A stretch of 64,000 bases of DNA from Botryotinia globosa (taxonomy: Eukaryota > Ascomycota > Leotiomycetes > Helotiales > Sclerotiniaceae): positions 992,001 through 1,056,000 of the forward strand of contig RCSZ01000006.1 in the NCBI GenBank assembly GCA_014898425.1, in the 5' to 3' direction. Shown one piece after another: positions 21,285-33,176 of the stretch. The translations under genes and the position numbers were made by a program. Under the pieces are notes generated by a model that worked only from the letters and a program-made list of their open reading frames with translations, searched no databases and was not told where the DNA came from. Position 1 is the stretch's first letter, and each line of letters begins with the position of its first letter.

Positions 21285-23498
21285 ATGTCGGGTAAAAAGA
21301 CTCTTAGAGAACAATTTGCAGCCATGCGCGCTCGCGAAGCAGGCAAAAGTGGCAAGCCCACTACACCCAACGAAGAAGAAAAGGACGTAACCGAAGTTCC
21401 TGTTGCCCAACCCGAAGCTGCGAAGCTCAACCCCCATGGAAGTGCGGGCAAGCAGAGTGGTGAGCAGATGAGAGCTTCGTTGATGATAGCTCGGATAGAG
21501 CAGCGAAACAACGAGAACGAAGTGCAAAGAGTCAAAAGAAGAGCCACGGTGTCATACTCCCAACAGTATCGGTCTATCTTCTCGAGACTAGGAAGACAAA
21601 CGACGACACCCCAGGCTGAAATACGGGCAGACCTTGCTCCAGAAATCGAACAATTGAGTTTCAAGCTGGAGAGTCAAAACGAGATCCTCAGAAATTTGGG
21701 TGAAAATACCGATAAACAAACCGAGGATAATAGAGTTCTAAGCAGGGCAGTCGACGAAAACATTGCCAAAGCCAAAGAACATCAAGCCAAAGTACACGAG
21801 CAAAATTTGCTAATAGCCCGATTGGAAAGCGAACTTGCAACTGTTAAAGCCAAGGCTGGTGCGTTGCAGACAAGCAATGAAACCTGTTCTCTAGACAAGA
21901 TATCCAAAGATGAGATGATCTCAAAACTTTTCAGAGAATTGACCGAAAGCAGTCGACAACTGCGAGAATCAGAGGAAGCCAGAGAAGCAGCGCCACAGCC
22001 TCCAAGTCCCTCCATCGATGCAGCCCACATCCAAAGCATCAGAATCAAGGATAGCGCAGCCGACAAAGAAGAGATCACCATTTTGAATTCGAAAGTATCA
22101 GCACTTCAGGAAGAGTTACATGCTGCAAAGGTGCAACTCAAAGAATTGACTCTTAAAGCAAGACATATGGCTGAAAATCACGCAAAGGAGATGGCAGAGC
22201 TCACAGAGGTGAAAGATGATCTTGGAATCGAAATGGCTTGCATGAAGCAAAGTCTGATATCCCAGAAAGAAGCTGCAGAGAAGCAGCTAGAAGAGATGGG
22301 AATTCTTGTGAGGAAGCTCAAGCTGGAGCTAATCGAAAGCAAGGGTAATTTCCGATCTTGGTTGCGGATCAGACCTCCGCAAGGCACTCTCGGCAAGCAA
22401 CCTATCTCTATCATGGGTGGTGATTCTGTCGAAGTCCTTGATCGACATGGCACTGCCAAAACCTTCAAATTCGATCGTGTCTTTGCCCCTGAATCCAACA
22501 ACGCCGTTGTGTTTGGTGACTTGAGCGAAATTCTCGAAGCTGCACTTCAAGGTTACGATATTACTATCCTTGCATATGGACAAACTGGCTCTGGCAAAAC
22601 ATACACCATGAGTGCTATGCTCGACATGGCAATGGAACAAATTTTCACTCAGCTTGCCAAATCCTACGGATCAGACTACAGCGTCCAAGGCCGTTGCATC
22701 GAAGTATACGAACAAAAGGTCTACGATCTTTTCAAGCCAGCAAGAGAACAACTAAAGGTATCAACCGACTGTAGCGGCATGTGGCCCATCCGCGATCAGT
22801 TGCTTCAAGTACACACCGCTTCTCTCCACACTCTTGAATCCGTTCAAGAAATGGTCGAAGAAATAAACAAGAATCGTACCTCAGGTCAAACTGCGAAGAA
22901 CGACACTTCATCCCGATCCCACATGTTTTTATCCTTCCAGGTAAAAGCATCCAAGACCGAACAATCGGGCGCAATCACCACCACCCGCTCCGGAATCACA
23001 TTCATCGATCTCGCCGGCTCCGAATCCTTGAAAAATGTCACTGATCGCGTGTCAGAAACTCAGGCTATCAATGCCGAACTTTCTGCACTGAGATCGGTGC
23101 TCACATCCATGGGAACAAACCAACCGCGAATCCCGTTCCGCGACACACAACTCACTAGACTACTCGAAGACGGCTTCACAACCGGCAAAGTCCTCTTCAT
23201 TCAAGCAGCTAGTCTGGGCGAATTGGAGGAATCGATCCACACGATGGATTTCGGAGGCTTGGTTAGTAAAGTGACGCAGAAGAAACCGGCTAAGAATGTG
23301 ATTACGGCGTTTGCGGGCATGGAACCGACTGCGGTAGGAGAAGGAAGAACGACGCCCACGCCGAAGACGCCTACGAAACCTGCGGCGAGTACGCCCAGTA
23401 CGCCTAGTACGAGAGGTGCTAGGGGTGGCTCGAGAGGGGGCGCTTCCGGGAGAGGTACGCCGACTCCGAGAGGGGGCGCGAAGAAACGAGGGGTCTGA
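21285..23498 (+). CDS. Divergent kinesin with C-terminal motor domain (kinesin-14-like)
   Basis: A single exon of 737 aa. Residues about 100-350 are rich in Glu, Lys, Gln and Leu with heptad character, a predicted coiled coil. The motor domain begins near residue 353 and holds the P-loop GQTGSGKT (432-439), switch I NDTSSRSH (539-546) and switch II DLAGSE (575-580). Coiled coil followed by a C-terminal motor is the kinesin-14 layout (Kar3/KlpA), minus-end-directed spindle motors. The fit is imperfect: the neck reads GNFRSWLRIRPP rather than GNxRVFCRVRP, and the region after switch II (INAELSALRSVLTSM) departs from INKSLSxLxxVI. A basic Pro/Thr/Gly/Arg-rich tail of about 60 residues ends the protein. 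It may be a second, specialised kinesin-14 paralogue. Confidence 0.85.
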   Translation: MSGKKTLREQFAAMRAREAGKSGKPTTPNEEEKDVTEVPVAQPEAAKLNPHGSAGKQSGEQMRASLMIARIEQRNNENEVQRVKRRATVSYSQQYRSIFSRLGRQTTTPQAEIRADLAPEIEQLSFKLESQNEILRNLGENTDKQTEDNRVLSRAVDENIAKAKEHQAKVHEQNLLIARLESELATVKAKAGALQTSNETCSLDKISKDEMISKLFRELTESSRQLRESEEAREAAPQPPSPSIDAAHIQSIRIKDSAADKEEITILNSKVSALQEELHAAKVQLKELTLKARHMAENHAKEMAELTEVKDDLGIEMACMKQSLISQKEAAEKQLEEMGILVRKLKLELIESKGNFRSWLRIRPPQGTLGKQPISIMGGDSVEVLDRHGTAKTFKFDRVFAPESNNAVVFGDLSEILEAALQGYDITILAYGQTGSGKTYTMSAMLDMAMEQIFTQLAKSYGSDYSVQGRCIEVYEQKVYDLFKPAREQLKVSTDCSGMWPIRDQLLQVHTASLHTLESVQEMVEEINKNRTSGQTAKNDTSSRSHMFLSFQVKASKTEQSGAITTTRSGITFIDLAGSESLKNVTDRVSETQAINAELSALRSVLTSMGTNQPRIPFRDTQLTRLLEDGFTTGKVLFIQAASLGELEESIHTMDFGGLVSKVTQKKPAKNVITAFAGMEPTAVGEGRTTPTPKTPTKPAASTPSTPSTRGARGGSRGGASGRGTPTPRGGAKKRGV

Positions 23499-24176
23499 GA
23501 GGAGACGATGATGATGAGGGGACTTGGGTTTGGAGTTGGAGGATTTGATTCTTTCGATTAGGATAAACTTACGTTTCTTTTCTTTTCTTTTCATGGGGAT
23601 TTTTCTTTTTTGGAAATTGGTTACGAGGTCCAGGGGTAGAGATTATTATGCACATATAAATATAAAGTATAAAGTATAAAATAATAAATAATAAATAAAT
23701 CGATTGATAATACACTTAGCATGTGGAGAAGAATGTGATAATAACGGATGTAGTTAGTGACCGACAAAAACAATTGGTGAGAAACAAAATATCAGTCAGT
23801 CTTTTAAGATTCATATATCCGAATGTAAGTCTTACCAAATCAAAAATCTCTCTATTTTATCACAATTCTATATACATCATTGTGTACAGATATACATAGG
23901 TTTTAGGTACCCAACCCATTTCAAAACCGCAACCAAATTCTCTTGGAATATTCATCTAGCTCTTAAATTTGGACTTGAAATTGGACCTAAATTTCGATTT
24001 GAATTGGACTTGAAATTATCCTTCCACATAATTTCAGCGCGCTTGAAATGATATAGATAGAGTATTAATCGATAATCATCACGGATAGATAATACCTACC
24101 TACCTGATTACCTGATTACGCAGCCAGCCAACTCTCTACTCTCTACTCTCTACTTCCTCTAGACTCCTCTACTATC
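23499..24176. other. Convergent intergenic region, kinesin and FAD monooxygenase
   Basis: Contains both 3' flanks, an AT-rich ATAAATA tract near 23655-23700 and a CTCTACT repeat near 24133-24152. No gene was seen. Confidence 0.5.
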
Positions 24177-26952
24177 TCAACTCCCCATCTCCACAACCTC
24201 CATCCTAGCGCCCAAAACCTCATAACATGATACTTCCTCCAATCTCTTAATCATAGTCTCTATAACTTCCCTCGTCTCTTTCTCTTTCTCTTTCTCTTTC
24301 TCTTCCTCCCTCTCTCCATCATCATACTCATCATACTCATCATGTAAACGCGCAGGTGCCAATTCCGGACTCGACGCGAAACCTTTAATTCCGCGCGGGA
24401 TCTTGTCGGTATTTTCTTCTTCATGGTGATTAACGATGAACGATGAGAATGGCGGTGTGGAGGTCGATGAGGAGGTATAAATGTGTGCTGAAGAGGGAGG
24501 AGCGAGGACGGGCGTGTAGTGAATTTTTCCCTGGGGGACAGTCGGATTTGGAGTTGGAGTTGTAGGGTTAAGTTTGACATTTGTGGTTGGAGATAGGGTT
24601 TCCTCGTATCGCCATGATAGGAAACCTTTTTCTTCTTCGGCGTTTATGTCTTTTGTGTCATCGTTATTTCGATCTCCATCCCCATTCGTCTCTTCTCTAG
24701 AAACTGCTACCAAATTTTCCAGCCGCAAATTCACAATCCGCTGGCCCGTCTCTCGACTAAAAATGAAGAGTTCGTGTGTAGCTATCTCCGTATCATGTTC
24801 TTCCTCATCATCACTCTTGACAATTTGCGTCGCAGATCTATACAAAGAAGTAGTCTCAAAAACCATCGGTACGAATGTTCCTTGCATAGTTTTTCCTTCG
24901 TCTGTGGTGTACTCCACATTCTCGATGCAAAACCATAGTTGCTCGTAAGTCTCTGGAGAGGCATCTAAATTCACATCTGTGGATGTTTCTGGGGTATTAA
25001 ATACCCAACGAGTCCAGCGCCAGGAAGCGGTTGAGATACATCCAGGATGGATAATGCGAAATTTGTCGGAATCGATGGGGAAGAAGTTTTGGAGGAGTGT
25101 GCGTGAGGTGGTGAAGGTTAGTGTTGCTGTGGTTTTTGTGAGGGTGGAATTGAGGTGGGCATTTGAAATTGATAGGGTTCCAGGTCCTGACGAGGTCTGT
25201 TTGGTTGTATATTGATGAGGAAGATCAGGAGAGGGGAGGGGTCCTAAAAGATGGGATATGATTAAGATAGGCTAGAGACCAGAGTGATAACTCGATTAGT
25301 GAAGACGTACCAAAACTAGCGGGTCTTAAATAGTAAGTAGAAAGATGAGGATTGCGTTTCCACATCCATTTTCGGAGTTCATGGGTAGAATTATCCCATT
25401 CGTCATGCTGCAAGTTGTGGTTCACGAATTGGCGAACTGGACAGAAATATTAGTATGAGAGATGAAGATATGCCAAGAAAGAATGATGATGTAAAAAAAC
25501 TATCGGGAAAAACGACGCACTATCAATAATGACATCAACTCCCTCCCCAGGATCTCTCCCTAAAACCCTCGAAAATTCCTGAATCCGATGAGCTCTACCC
25601 ATTCTGATTTCCTCGTATAATTTCAACCGTTCTTGAATATCTTCTTTTCTCACATCGCCCGGGAGAACCACTGCTAGAGCAGCAGCATCTTCAACAGCGC
25701 TGCCGGCCCCTTGGCCTTGATGAGGCAGATATGGATGTGCTGCGTCGCCTAGCAATACAAGATTTTCTTTTGTAAAAGTGGGGAGTGGATGCATGTCAAG
25801 AAGACGCCAGACTTTGAGGGTACCTGTTGCATTTGTATCAGAGGCATCAGACAAAGGGGCCATTCTCAACAGTTCCAACATATCTTCATCCCAACCCTCA
25901 TAAATCTTCAACAAATTCTCTTTATCACCTCCCTTTCCCCATCCCTCTCCATTATCCGTATTCTCAGACAATGCATCAGGATGTAAACAAACGAAATTAA
26001 GTAAGGAATTAGAAGAAGTTGGATAAATTATCACGCGCCGATCGGTCCCAAACCACATGATCAGTTCCCCATCTTTCTGCATGAATTTTGCGGTTTTGGG
26101 GTTAGAAAGAACAGAGGAACGAGAGAGAAGAAAACGATAAGCGCTTTTTCCACACGCAAAGGGGGAGATTTTGCTATCTGGGGTTTGGACAAAGGAACGA
26201 GTGAGGCTGTGGACGCCATCTGCACCAATAATCAAATCGCCGATGCAGGATGTACCGTTTGAGAAATACACGGTGGATGTAGTGGGATCGAGAGTGGTTA
26301 CTTTGTGGGAGGTGAGGAGGGTAATGGGAGGGTGTGGGGGAGACAATGTGAGGGCTTTGGATTTAAGATGGGAGTGAAGTTGCACGCGGTGTGCTAGAAA
26401 CCAGGGCTAACGAGGGATCAGTTAGATTTTCGAAGGAATGGAAGCTAAGGGGAGATACATGATGCCATTGCTTGTCTTCCTCAATTAGATCCATAGTTCG
26501 GTTCCATGAGCCGGATGATGTGTACTCTGTCATCTAGATTGTACAATTCATATTAGTGAGTGACCAGTATAAATAGGCATGGTCTTCAAAAATGATAAGA
26601 TTATCAAACAGAAGTCGAAAGCAAAGAATCTCTAAGCTCACCCAATTCAAAGCGTTTGCACCGCTTTCCTCCAGAAATACTCCCAATCTTTTCAATATTC
26701 CATTCGCATTCGGTTGAATATGAATCGCAGCACCATATTCCGACGCAAATTGGGATTGTTCGAAAATCTGTAATATCCTCGTGAGCTTTGAAACCAGTGA
26801 TCAAGCTTAGCTTCTTGCAACGAAGCATGGCTAATAGGGGCGAGGAATAGATTGGACAGATGTACGGTAACTTCATGACCCTGTTCTCTCAAAGCAATTG
26901 CCGCAGTTAAGCCACCGATGCCAGCTCCTACGATGATGATCTTGAGGGGCAT
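24177..26952 (-). CDS. FAD-dependent monooxygenase (salicylate hydroxylase type) with long C-terminal extension
   Basis: Six exons: 26866-26952, 26642-26767, 26459-26533, 25521-26406, 25311-25436 and 24177-25243. All GT-AG joins keep phase, giving 788 aa. The FAD-binding motif GAGIGG is at residues 9-14, followed by GDLIIGADGVHS and NLVLLGDAAHPYLPHQGQGA, the three hallmarks of class A flavin monooxygenases that hydroxylate aromatic rings. Such enzymes usually end near 430 aa. Here exon 6 adds about 355 residues in frame. Residues about 455-620 weakly resemble fungal acetoacetate-decarboxylase-like proteins (CIENVEYTTDEGKTMQGTFV), but the GREExGxPK segment that carries the family's catalytic Lys is not visible. 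The rest is low complexity (Glu/Lys/Asp). The monooxygenase is clear; the extension's identity is a guess. The substrate is unknown. Confidence 0.82.
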
Positions 26953-27832
26953 GGTAGGAATTTTGGTAAGAAATACTCAAGTCTATTGCTTTTCCTTTGA
27001 ATATAATTAAATTTGCAAGCTTTCGTTGATTATATGAAACTTGAGATAAAGGTGATGAGGCAGTGAAGAAGGAATGCTGTTTCTGTGGTGCCGTACTGGT
27101 AATTCTTGAGACCAATGACAACGCAGCTGAATCAACATTCTCGCTTATCGTGTAACAAGCAGCTCCAGCTGTCTTCTGCATCCATTCATTAGTGTTGCAC
27201 GGAGTTATGGTGGAACCAATCCGGTGTATACACGAACATAATCTTAATCATTAGTTTGATTGTGATTTGATTCGTTCATTAAATAATTTAGGGGTTTTTT
27301 TCATATAGTATGTGGACAAATTAAACATTTTCGTTCCATCCTCGGAACAGTCGCCCAACATTCCAAAAAGCTAAAACCTGTGATTATAAATTTTGACCAC
27401 AGATTTTATGTGGATATTGAGGCTCCTATGTCGCTTGAATTCACGTTCTGAAATCTAGAACCGACCGAAGTCCTCGATTTCTATAAGCTCGAATTAACTT
27501 TGTGCGCGCCTACCGCTCTCAATCATGTACAATTTTCAAGCCTCTTGTATGAAACTGTCGACTCAATTCCATCACAGCGATCAGGCTTAAAGCTTTCGGA
27601 GAACTATGATCTTTTACCCTTTTGTCCTCTCTCAAGCTTCTACCTTAAGTCGGTGGCAAGTTGCGAAACTGGTAGAATTGCTAGTATGTGAACCATTTAC
27701 CTTTAACATGCTGATCTTGGCAAACGCCCTGTACAGGGAAACTACCAGGCACTGACAGCAAGAAATTGGTATTAGTAAGCCCTCAGCCATCTGATCCTTT
27801 CTCATACGATAGAATTTGAATACTCTCGAACT
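26953..27832. other. Intergenic region between the monooxygenase and the Zn2Cys6 gene
   Basis: Contains the monooxygenase promoter and the regulator's 3' flank. No convincing frame on either strand. Confidence 0.5.
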
Positions 27833-29281
27833 CTATATATTTACGTCACTCCTGTCCGGTCCCTCACGAATCCTTACAATCTCCAACGGCCAAGCCATCA
27901 ATTCCTGCAACTCAGCTTCGTCCCCTGCTAGGGACAAAGTCTTCTTTACGTCAAAAATGAGGTTTCGTCCCCATTCTCCAATGAACCAATCATCTTGAGA
28001 GGCATGAAGTGCCACTCCATAATGTGCCAAAATTACTAATGCGAGCGGTCGCATCTCCTTCAGCAGCGTCATAAAGCCCCTTTCTGCATCAAGTAAAAAG
28101 GGCCATGTTAGGACAACTCCATTGTCGGCCCCACTTGAGTTTAGAAGCACGAAGACGTCTCGTAGGGTGCTGATGGCGTTGTTGTAGGCACTCAATTCTT
28201 CAGAGGAGAGCGGAGAAGGAGATGTGTGCCGAGATGAAGAGGACTGTTGCGTGGATGGTGTTAATGGAAATGAATTTGGCCGCGATGACATTGATTCGAT
28301 GCGTGCCAAAAGAAGCGTAAAGGCCGAATCCGAAGAGTGTAGGCAAATTTTGGCGCTCGACTCGACTTCACAAAACTGGAAGCGATTTTTGAGGAGGGCA
28401 GAGATGGCACTATTTTCTATCCAATGCCAGGAGATTTGAAGTACTGTGAAGGCACCTTGGAGAAGAGTGAAGAGACTGGAAGCCAGCTGAATGGGGCTAT
28501 TCAATTGCTGCTGTTGTTGAAGGTGGGAGTAGTCAGAGGGCATCGATGGAGAGGGATTGTTGCTGCAGATAGGAAACGCGAGAGCACCTATATATATCAA
28601 TATAGAACAGATGAACATCGCAGCGCAGTTATCTGATGTAATGCTATGTAATTCAGATCGATAAAGCGAGAGGCAAATGTCATGATGTCGGATTGCCGGG
28701 GCAAGATATAGGTCTCTTTTGGCCGGATTGAGAAACGCGAGATGAAGGGCGGAGATATTCAGAAGACCGTGCATCATGAACGGGTGATCAGAAGCCATTT
28801 TTGGGATCGTGGTTCGCCATAGATTCTGAAATGAATTTTTGCAGGAAAATGTCAGGCAAGTCTCGGTAACAAAGTGACGCATGAGTTCTAGATCTTCCCA
28901 AAGGATTGAAGCACCAGTCTCCGCACGTGAGAGATGTGGAGGAATAGAAATTTGACTTGAAAAAGTAAATTCCGGGTCAGAAGCTACACTGTAGGTTGTA
29001 GAAATGTCAGAGACTTCGCGTTCTTGCTCGGAGTCGGTCGAGGTAGTGGGTGGAAGGAGGAAAGGCTTAGATGCCTGACTTTTATCCTTCCGCCGCACTC
29101 CGTAAGTACAATTCTTTTCTTTCTTCCTACATGACCCACACGTAGGATGACCTTGATCGCACTATGATGTTGTCAAGATTTTATCAAAAAGGACCTAAAA
29201 TCACAGATTTACCTTGATGTGAGAGGCTTTGCAATGTATGCAACCATATCGACTCTTTGTGTGAGGTCGCCTCGGCGGCAT
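27833..29281 (-). CDS. Zn2Cys6 transcription factor
   Basis: Two exons, 29213-29281 and 27833-29161, joined by a 51-bp GT-AG intron that splits the zinc cluster after its third loop, giving 465 aa. The binuclear cluster runs from YGCIHCKASHIK to CDQGHPTCGSCRKKEKNC with spacing CX2CX6CX6CX2CX6C, typical of fungal regulators. A Ser/Thr-rich linker leads to a helical region (RHFVTETCLTFSC, HPFMMHGLLNISALHLAF) typical of the fungal transcription-factor domain shared with Upc2-like sterol regulators. It lies beside the monooxygenase and upstream of the glycosyltransferase, all on the minus strand, so it may regulate them; this is inference from position. Confidence 0.92.
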
Positions 29282-30201
29282 TTTGAGTAAGGTTACAGCA
29301 GGTAGCCGAGTACGGGGTAAAAGCTACGTTTAGCTTTGGTGTTGTGGGTGTGACAACTTAAAATAGGTTAAGTGGACAGGTGTCTTCAGAACCAATGTAG
29401 GGTTGTGTGCAAGCTTGGCCAGGAATGGGATGGAAGTCGACCTTGCAAAGTTATGGCGCAGTGCAAGTCCTAAAAGGCCCCGAGGTTATTTTAGGGATTC
29501 TGCTGAGTAAGCAACATACATACGAGTCAGGAGTATCCATACGTTACTTAGCAGCCCATACCATATCGGGTTAGATAAAACAAAGGCGATGAGACACCAA
29601 TTCTACTCCGTAGCTCCATGTATCGTATGTTAGGTGACTAATGTGGTTCAATGAGTCGGTCGAACGTATCCATGGATCAGTGATTCAGTGGGCTGAACTG
29701 GACGCCTTTTCAGCCCACCAGGCCTGACAATTTTGAGCAGTTTTCCACGGTATGGAAATTGAGTTTAAGGCTCTCCGTGGCTCTGTTACAAGACAGTAAA
29801 GAAGGAAAAGAATCCTAGAGTGCCTGCCACAAGCGTTCGGGCTGAGCAACGACCTGAGGCGACCTCGGGAGTTGTTTCACGGGGCATGCTTTATCATTGA
29901 TATCTTCTAGCTCTCTGGTTTTGAGCAGGTAGTCAGTCGTGAAAACGTGGCATGCAAGTAAAACAACAGGAAATGAGATGGCATTTCAACTGTGTGTATA
30001 TAGATTCGAGGGTTGATTCTTTCAATAGGGAGGCACATGGAATAAGTTGTGTTACACCGCTTTGGTTTTGCTACTAATAGAATCATTCTGCCTACACAAA
30101 CTGATCCTAGCACGTGCCTGCGCTTCCCAGAAGCCAAATCACGAGATTTAGATGACTCACACGTGACTGACAGCAACACCAATAAATCTTAAATCGATCA
30201 T
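29282..30201. other. Upstream region of the Zn2Cys6 gene
   Basis: 920 bp between two minus-strand genes. It should hold the promoter of the regulator and the 3' end of the glycosyltransferase gene. Nothing else was recognised. Confidence 0.5.
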
Positions 30202-33176
30202 CTACAGCATATTTCTTTTCTTAAGCTCAAATTCTTTAAGCACACCTCCAATCTCAGCCTCCTGCGGGGGCACCTTTTCATTCATATATGCGCTTAACAT
30301 TTGCCTCCCTTTCAAGACCCTTTTTTGAGCCGTTGAAAGCCCCATCTCATTAATGCTCTTGTACAGGCCCATGGCCGGGTAGGCCATCAAACCGAACATT
30401 GCTGCCCCCAAGGTCAGCTCAAAGTTTTGCCTCGAAGTTATATCAGGAATTATAAGAGAGAGGATGGGGGATCTTCAGATGAGATCTGAAATACGTACCA
30501 GCTCCAGGTTTAGTTATGAGACCCACAGTCCCCTTAGCAAGACCTTTTGCAAATCCAACGGCGCCGTCCTTCTTAGCTCCTTGCATTGGTTGCGTGACTA
30601 TGCCAGTTATCCCATCATAGAACCCGTACCCGAAGCTCTATGAGATGATTAGTCACATATCAAGGCATGAAAGAGGCAATGGGGTGATTGTACCTTTCCT
30701 GCGATAACGCCCCCACTCTTCCAATCTGTCAAAGGTCCATAGTCTCGCACCTTCTCGCCATATAAGGTTGGCGCAGCATGAAATCCATCTGCCAAAGCCA
30801 TTGGAATGGAAACCAATGTTGCTTTGGTTAAACTACCCCCTAGCGCCACCATACTATTACCAATAGCCCCGCTAGTAGAGCTGATCTTATCTGCTCTGCT
30901 ATGCGGTGCCACGTTATAGGCTTTATATGGGTCAGCGACGGTGTTCCATAGAGCAGTTGAGAAATCGACAATAGTGCCAAGTAGCGCAGAGGAGGTGGCG
31001 GTAAGAGGGTCCCAGCGAGGGTTTTCAATTACGAAAGGCTGCGACTTAAACCTTCTGTGGATCAGTAATTGCAAACTGGATTTATCACTTTTTACTTTGA
31101 TACTTACACTGTAAGATCCTTTGCAACGATCTTCTTGTTTTTCAGTAATATATATGCAGCTCTATCGGACAACTTGACTTTGTGAGCCTTCCTGCTCCAG
31201 AGCCATACAGCATTTTGACTTCCTAATAAATCGCATCTCATAGCATCAAGCGGTAGCTTGCGATGGAACGAATTGGCAGCCTCTTTGACCCCGCGTTCAT
31301 CTTTCATTCGAGCAGCAATCAAGGCGGCTGCTCTGACAGTCTCGGGCGCTTGGCAGATGCGAATGGCGGCAGTTAGTTTTGCACTGTCGAGAGCTTTAAA
31401 GTGTATGGGCCGTGGACCGGCGCCAGCGGCGGCTACCATATTTGCCCAGAAAGGTTGACTGAAACTGTCAGTAATCAGAAGACCCCAAATATGCTCCAAG
31501 AGCTAGAGGAAATCACGAACTCGCCGAAGAAGGGTATGATCGAGGTCGGACGACCGTTCAATAGCCCACATGCCGTAGTTCCTGCTCCACCATGGTGGAT
31601 GACGAGTGAGACGTTCTTGAAAAGCCATTCTGTAACATAGTTAGCGAACACTTACAGGCCAGTGCTGAAATTCTCTTACCATGCGGGCAGTCACCAACAA
31701 AAAGAACATTAGGGTCTGAGCGATTCGTTCCGAGCTTACTCCAGCCCTTAGAGACAATAGCCCTCACGCCACACGCTCTGGTGGCCTCGAGTATTATCTC
31801 AGTCATCTTCGCAGCATCTTCCATAACAATGCTTCCGAAGCCAATATAAATTGGCATTGGGCCTGATTTCAGAAACTCTGCCAACTCTCTATCTGGTGTA
31901 TATGGAGTCTCCTCGCGGAAGAAGAAGCCGCACACATCTGCCAATTGATTTAGCTGTTGCTCCAGACCAACCTTGGTAGCTTACCAATGTATGATGGCCA
32001 GTCCATAGGCTTCGGTATCAGCGCTGGAGACCAGCAATATGTAAATGGGATTTTGAGTGCCTCCGCAAGCCCCATACCAGCCATAGCAGGAACGGCCTCC
32101 AGATTCAGTGCCTTCTTTCTCCACAGGTTGATCACATCAGACAAGCTGCAATGGCAATTAGTAAATCCATTTGATTTCCTTGAGACACACTCACCCTTGC
32201 CAAGTCATCATGTCGACTAGACCATACGACAGATAGTTGGCCGTCCTTGGATCTGCATCTCCATTCTGTATGTTCGCTAAGGGGTGTGGGAATGCTCGTG
32301 TCGGACTCCATGGCATAGTAAACATAAGGTGCAATGGTATACTGAGTGCTTGGGCGCAGTGAATGTGCGCAAAGCTTGGTGGGTTCGCAATAATCGCGTC
32401 AGCGACGAAAGGTATGCCTGTTGTGGGATCTGGCATGATGCATGACTCCCAGCAACCGTTGAGCATTGTGTAGATCATCTTGCGCTTGCGTCCAATGTCT
32501 CCTGATCGTAGCGTATCGAAATTAGGTATGATACTCGGATTTTTAACCATGTACTACGGATGTGAGTTACCTCAAGTCACAGGAAGGAATGGAGGAACAT
32601 ACGGCCATAAGACCAGCGGGATCGCCGCCGATAGGGAAGAATTCCAGTTTCGACGATTCGACGAAGTCTTTGAAGTTTGCATGTGTTGCTATGCGAATGC
32701 GGTGGCCACTAGCCTTGAGCTCTTGTCCTAACGCAATGAAAGGTTGTACATCGCCTGTATAGAGTAAGCATGTAACCAACACACTGCTTGCCTCTGTGCT
32801 CCCACCAGCATACCTCTACTACCAACGATCTGGATGACGATGTTAAGCGGAGGGTGGGCAGAATATGTCGACACGAATGCCGCATGGGGGGTGCTGTTAT
32901 CCGGAAGTATTGGTGGAAGTAGATCTGAGCTTGCTGCTTTCGTCTTTACGCAAACATCAAGCCGACCGTCATCTGTCGTCCAGTTGGTTAGAGGGAACAG
33001 TTATACCCGTGATGGAAAGTACCTGTAATCGTCGCTGAAATATCTCCTGAGCTTCCATGCAGAACCGCGTCATAAGGCGGGGGCTGATCCCAGTTGATAT
33101 GGTCATCTTCAGGTAACTCCTGAATCTCGAAATCACGTTCCCGAGTTTCGAGTTTGTCACTCATATTGCAAGACAT
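30202..33176 (-). CDS. GT1 sterol 3-beta-glucosyltransferase-like enzyme with a VPS13-like tail
   Basis: Eleven exons: 33023-33176, 32814-32972, 32603-32754, 32195-32553, 31985-32145, 31680-31937, 31521-31629, 31108-31464, 30694-31054, 30499-30637 and 30202-30401. All joins are in phase, giving 802 aa. The N-terminal GT28-like domain begins [20 protein letters not shown], characteristic of sterol glucosyltransferases. The C-terminal nucleotide-sugar site has [21 protein letters not shown] and [20 protein letters not shown]. It probably transfers glucose from UDP-glucose to a sterol or other lipophilic acceptor. After the catalytic part about 250 residues remain, including [19 protein letters not shown], resembling the C-terminal region of VPS13-type lipid-transfer proteins. 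The start could also be the ATG at 33164. It is divergent from the GH78 gene. Confidence 0.9.
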
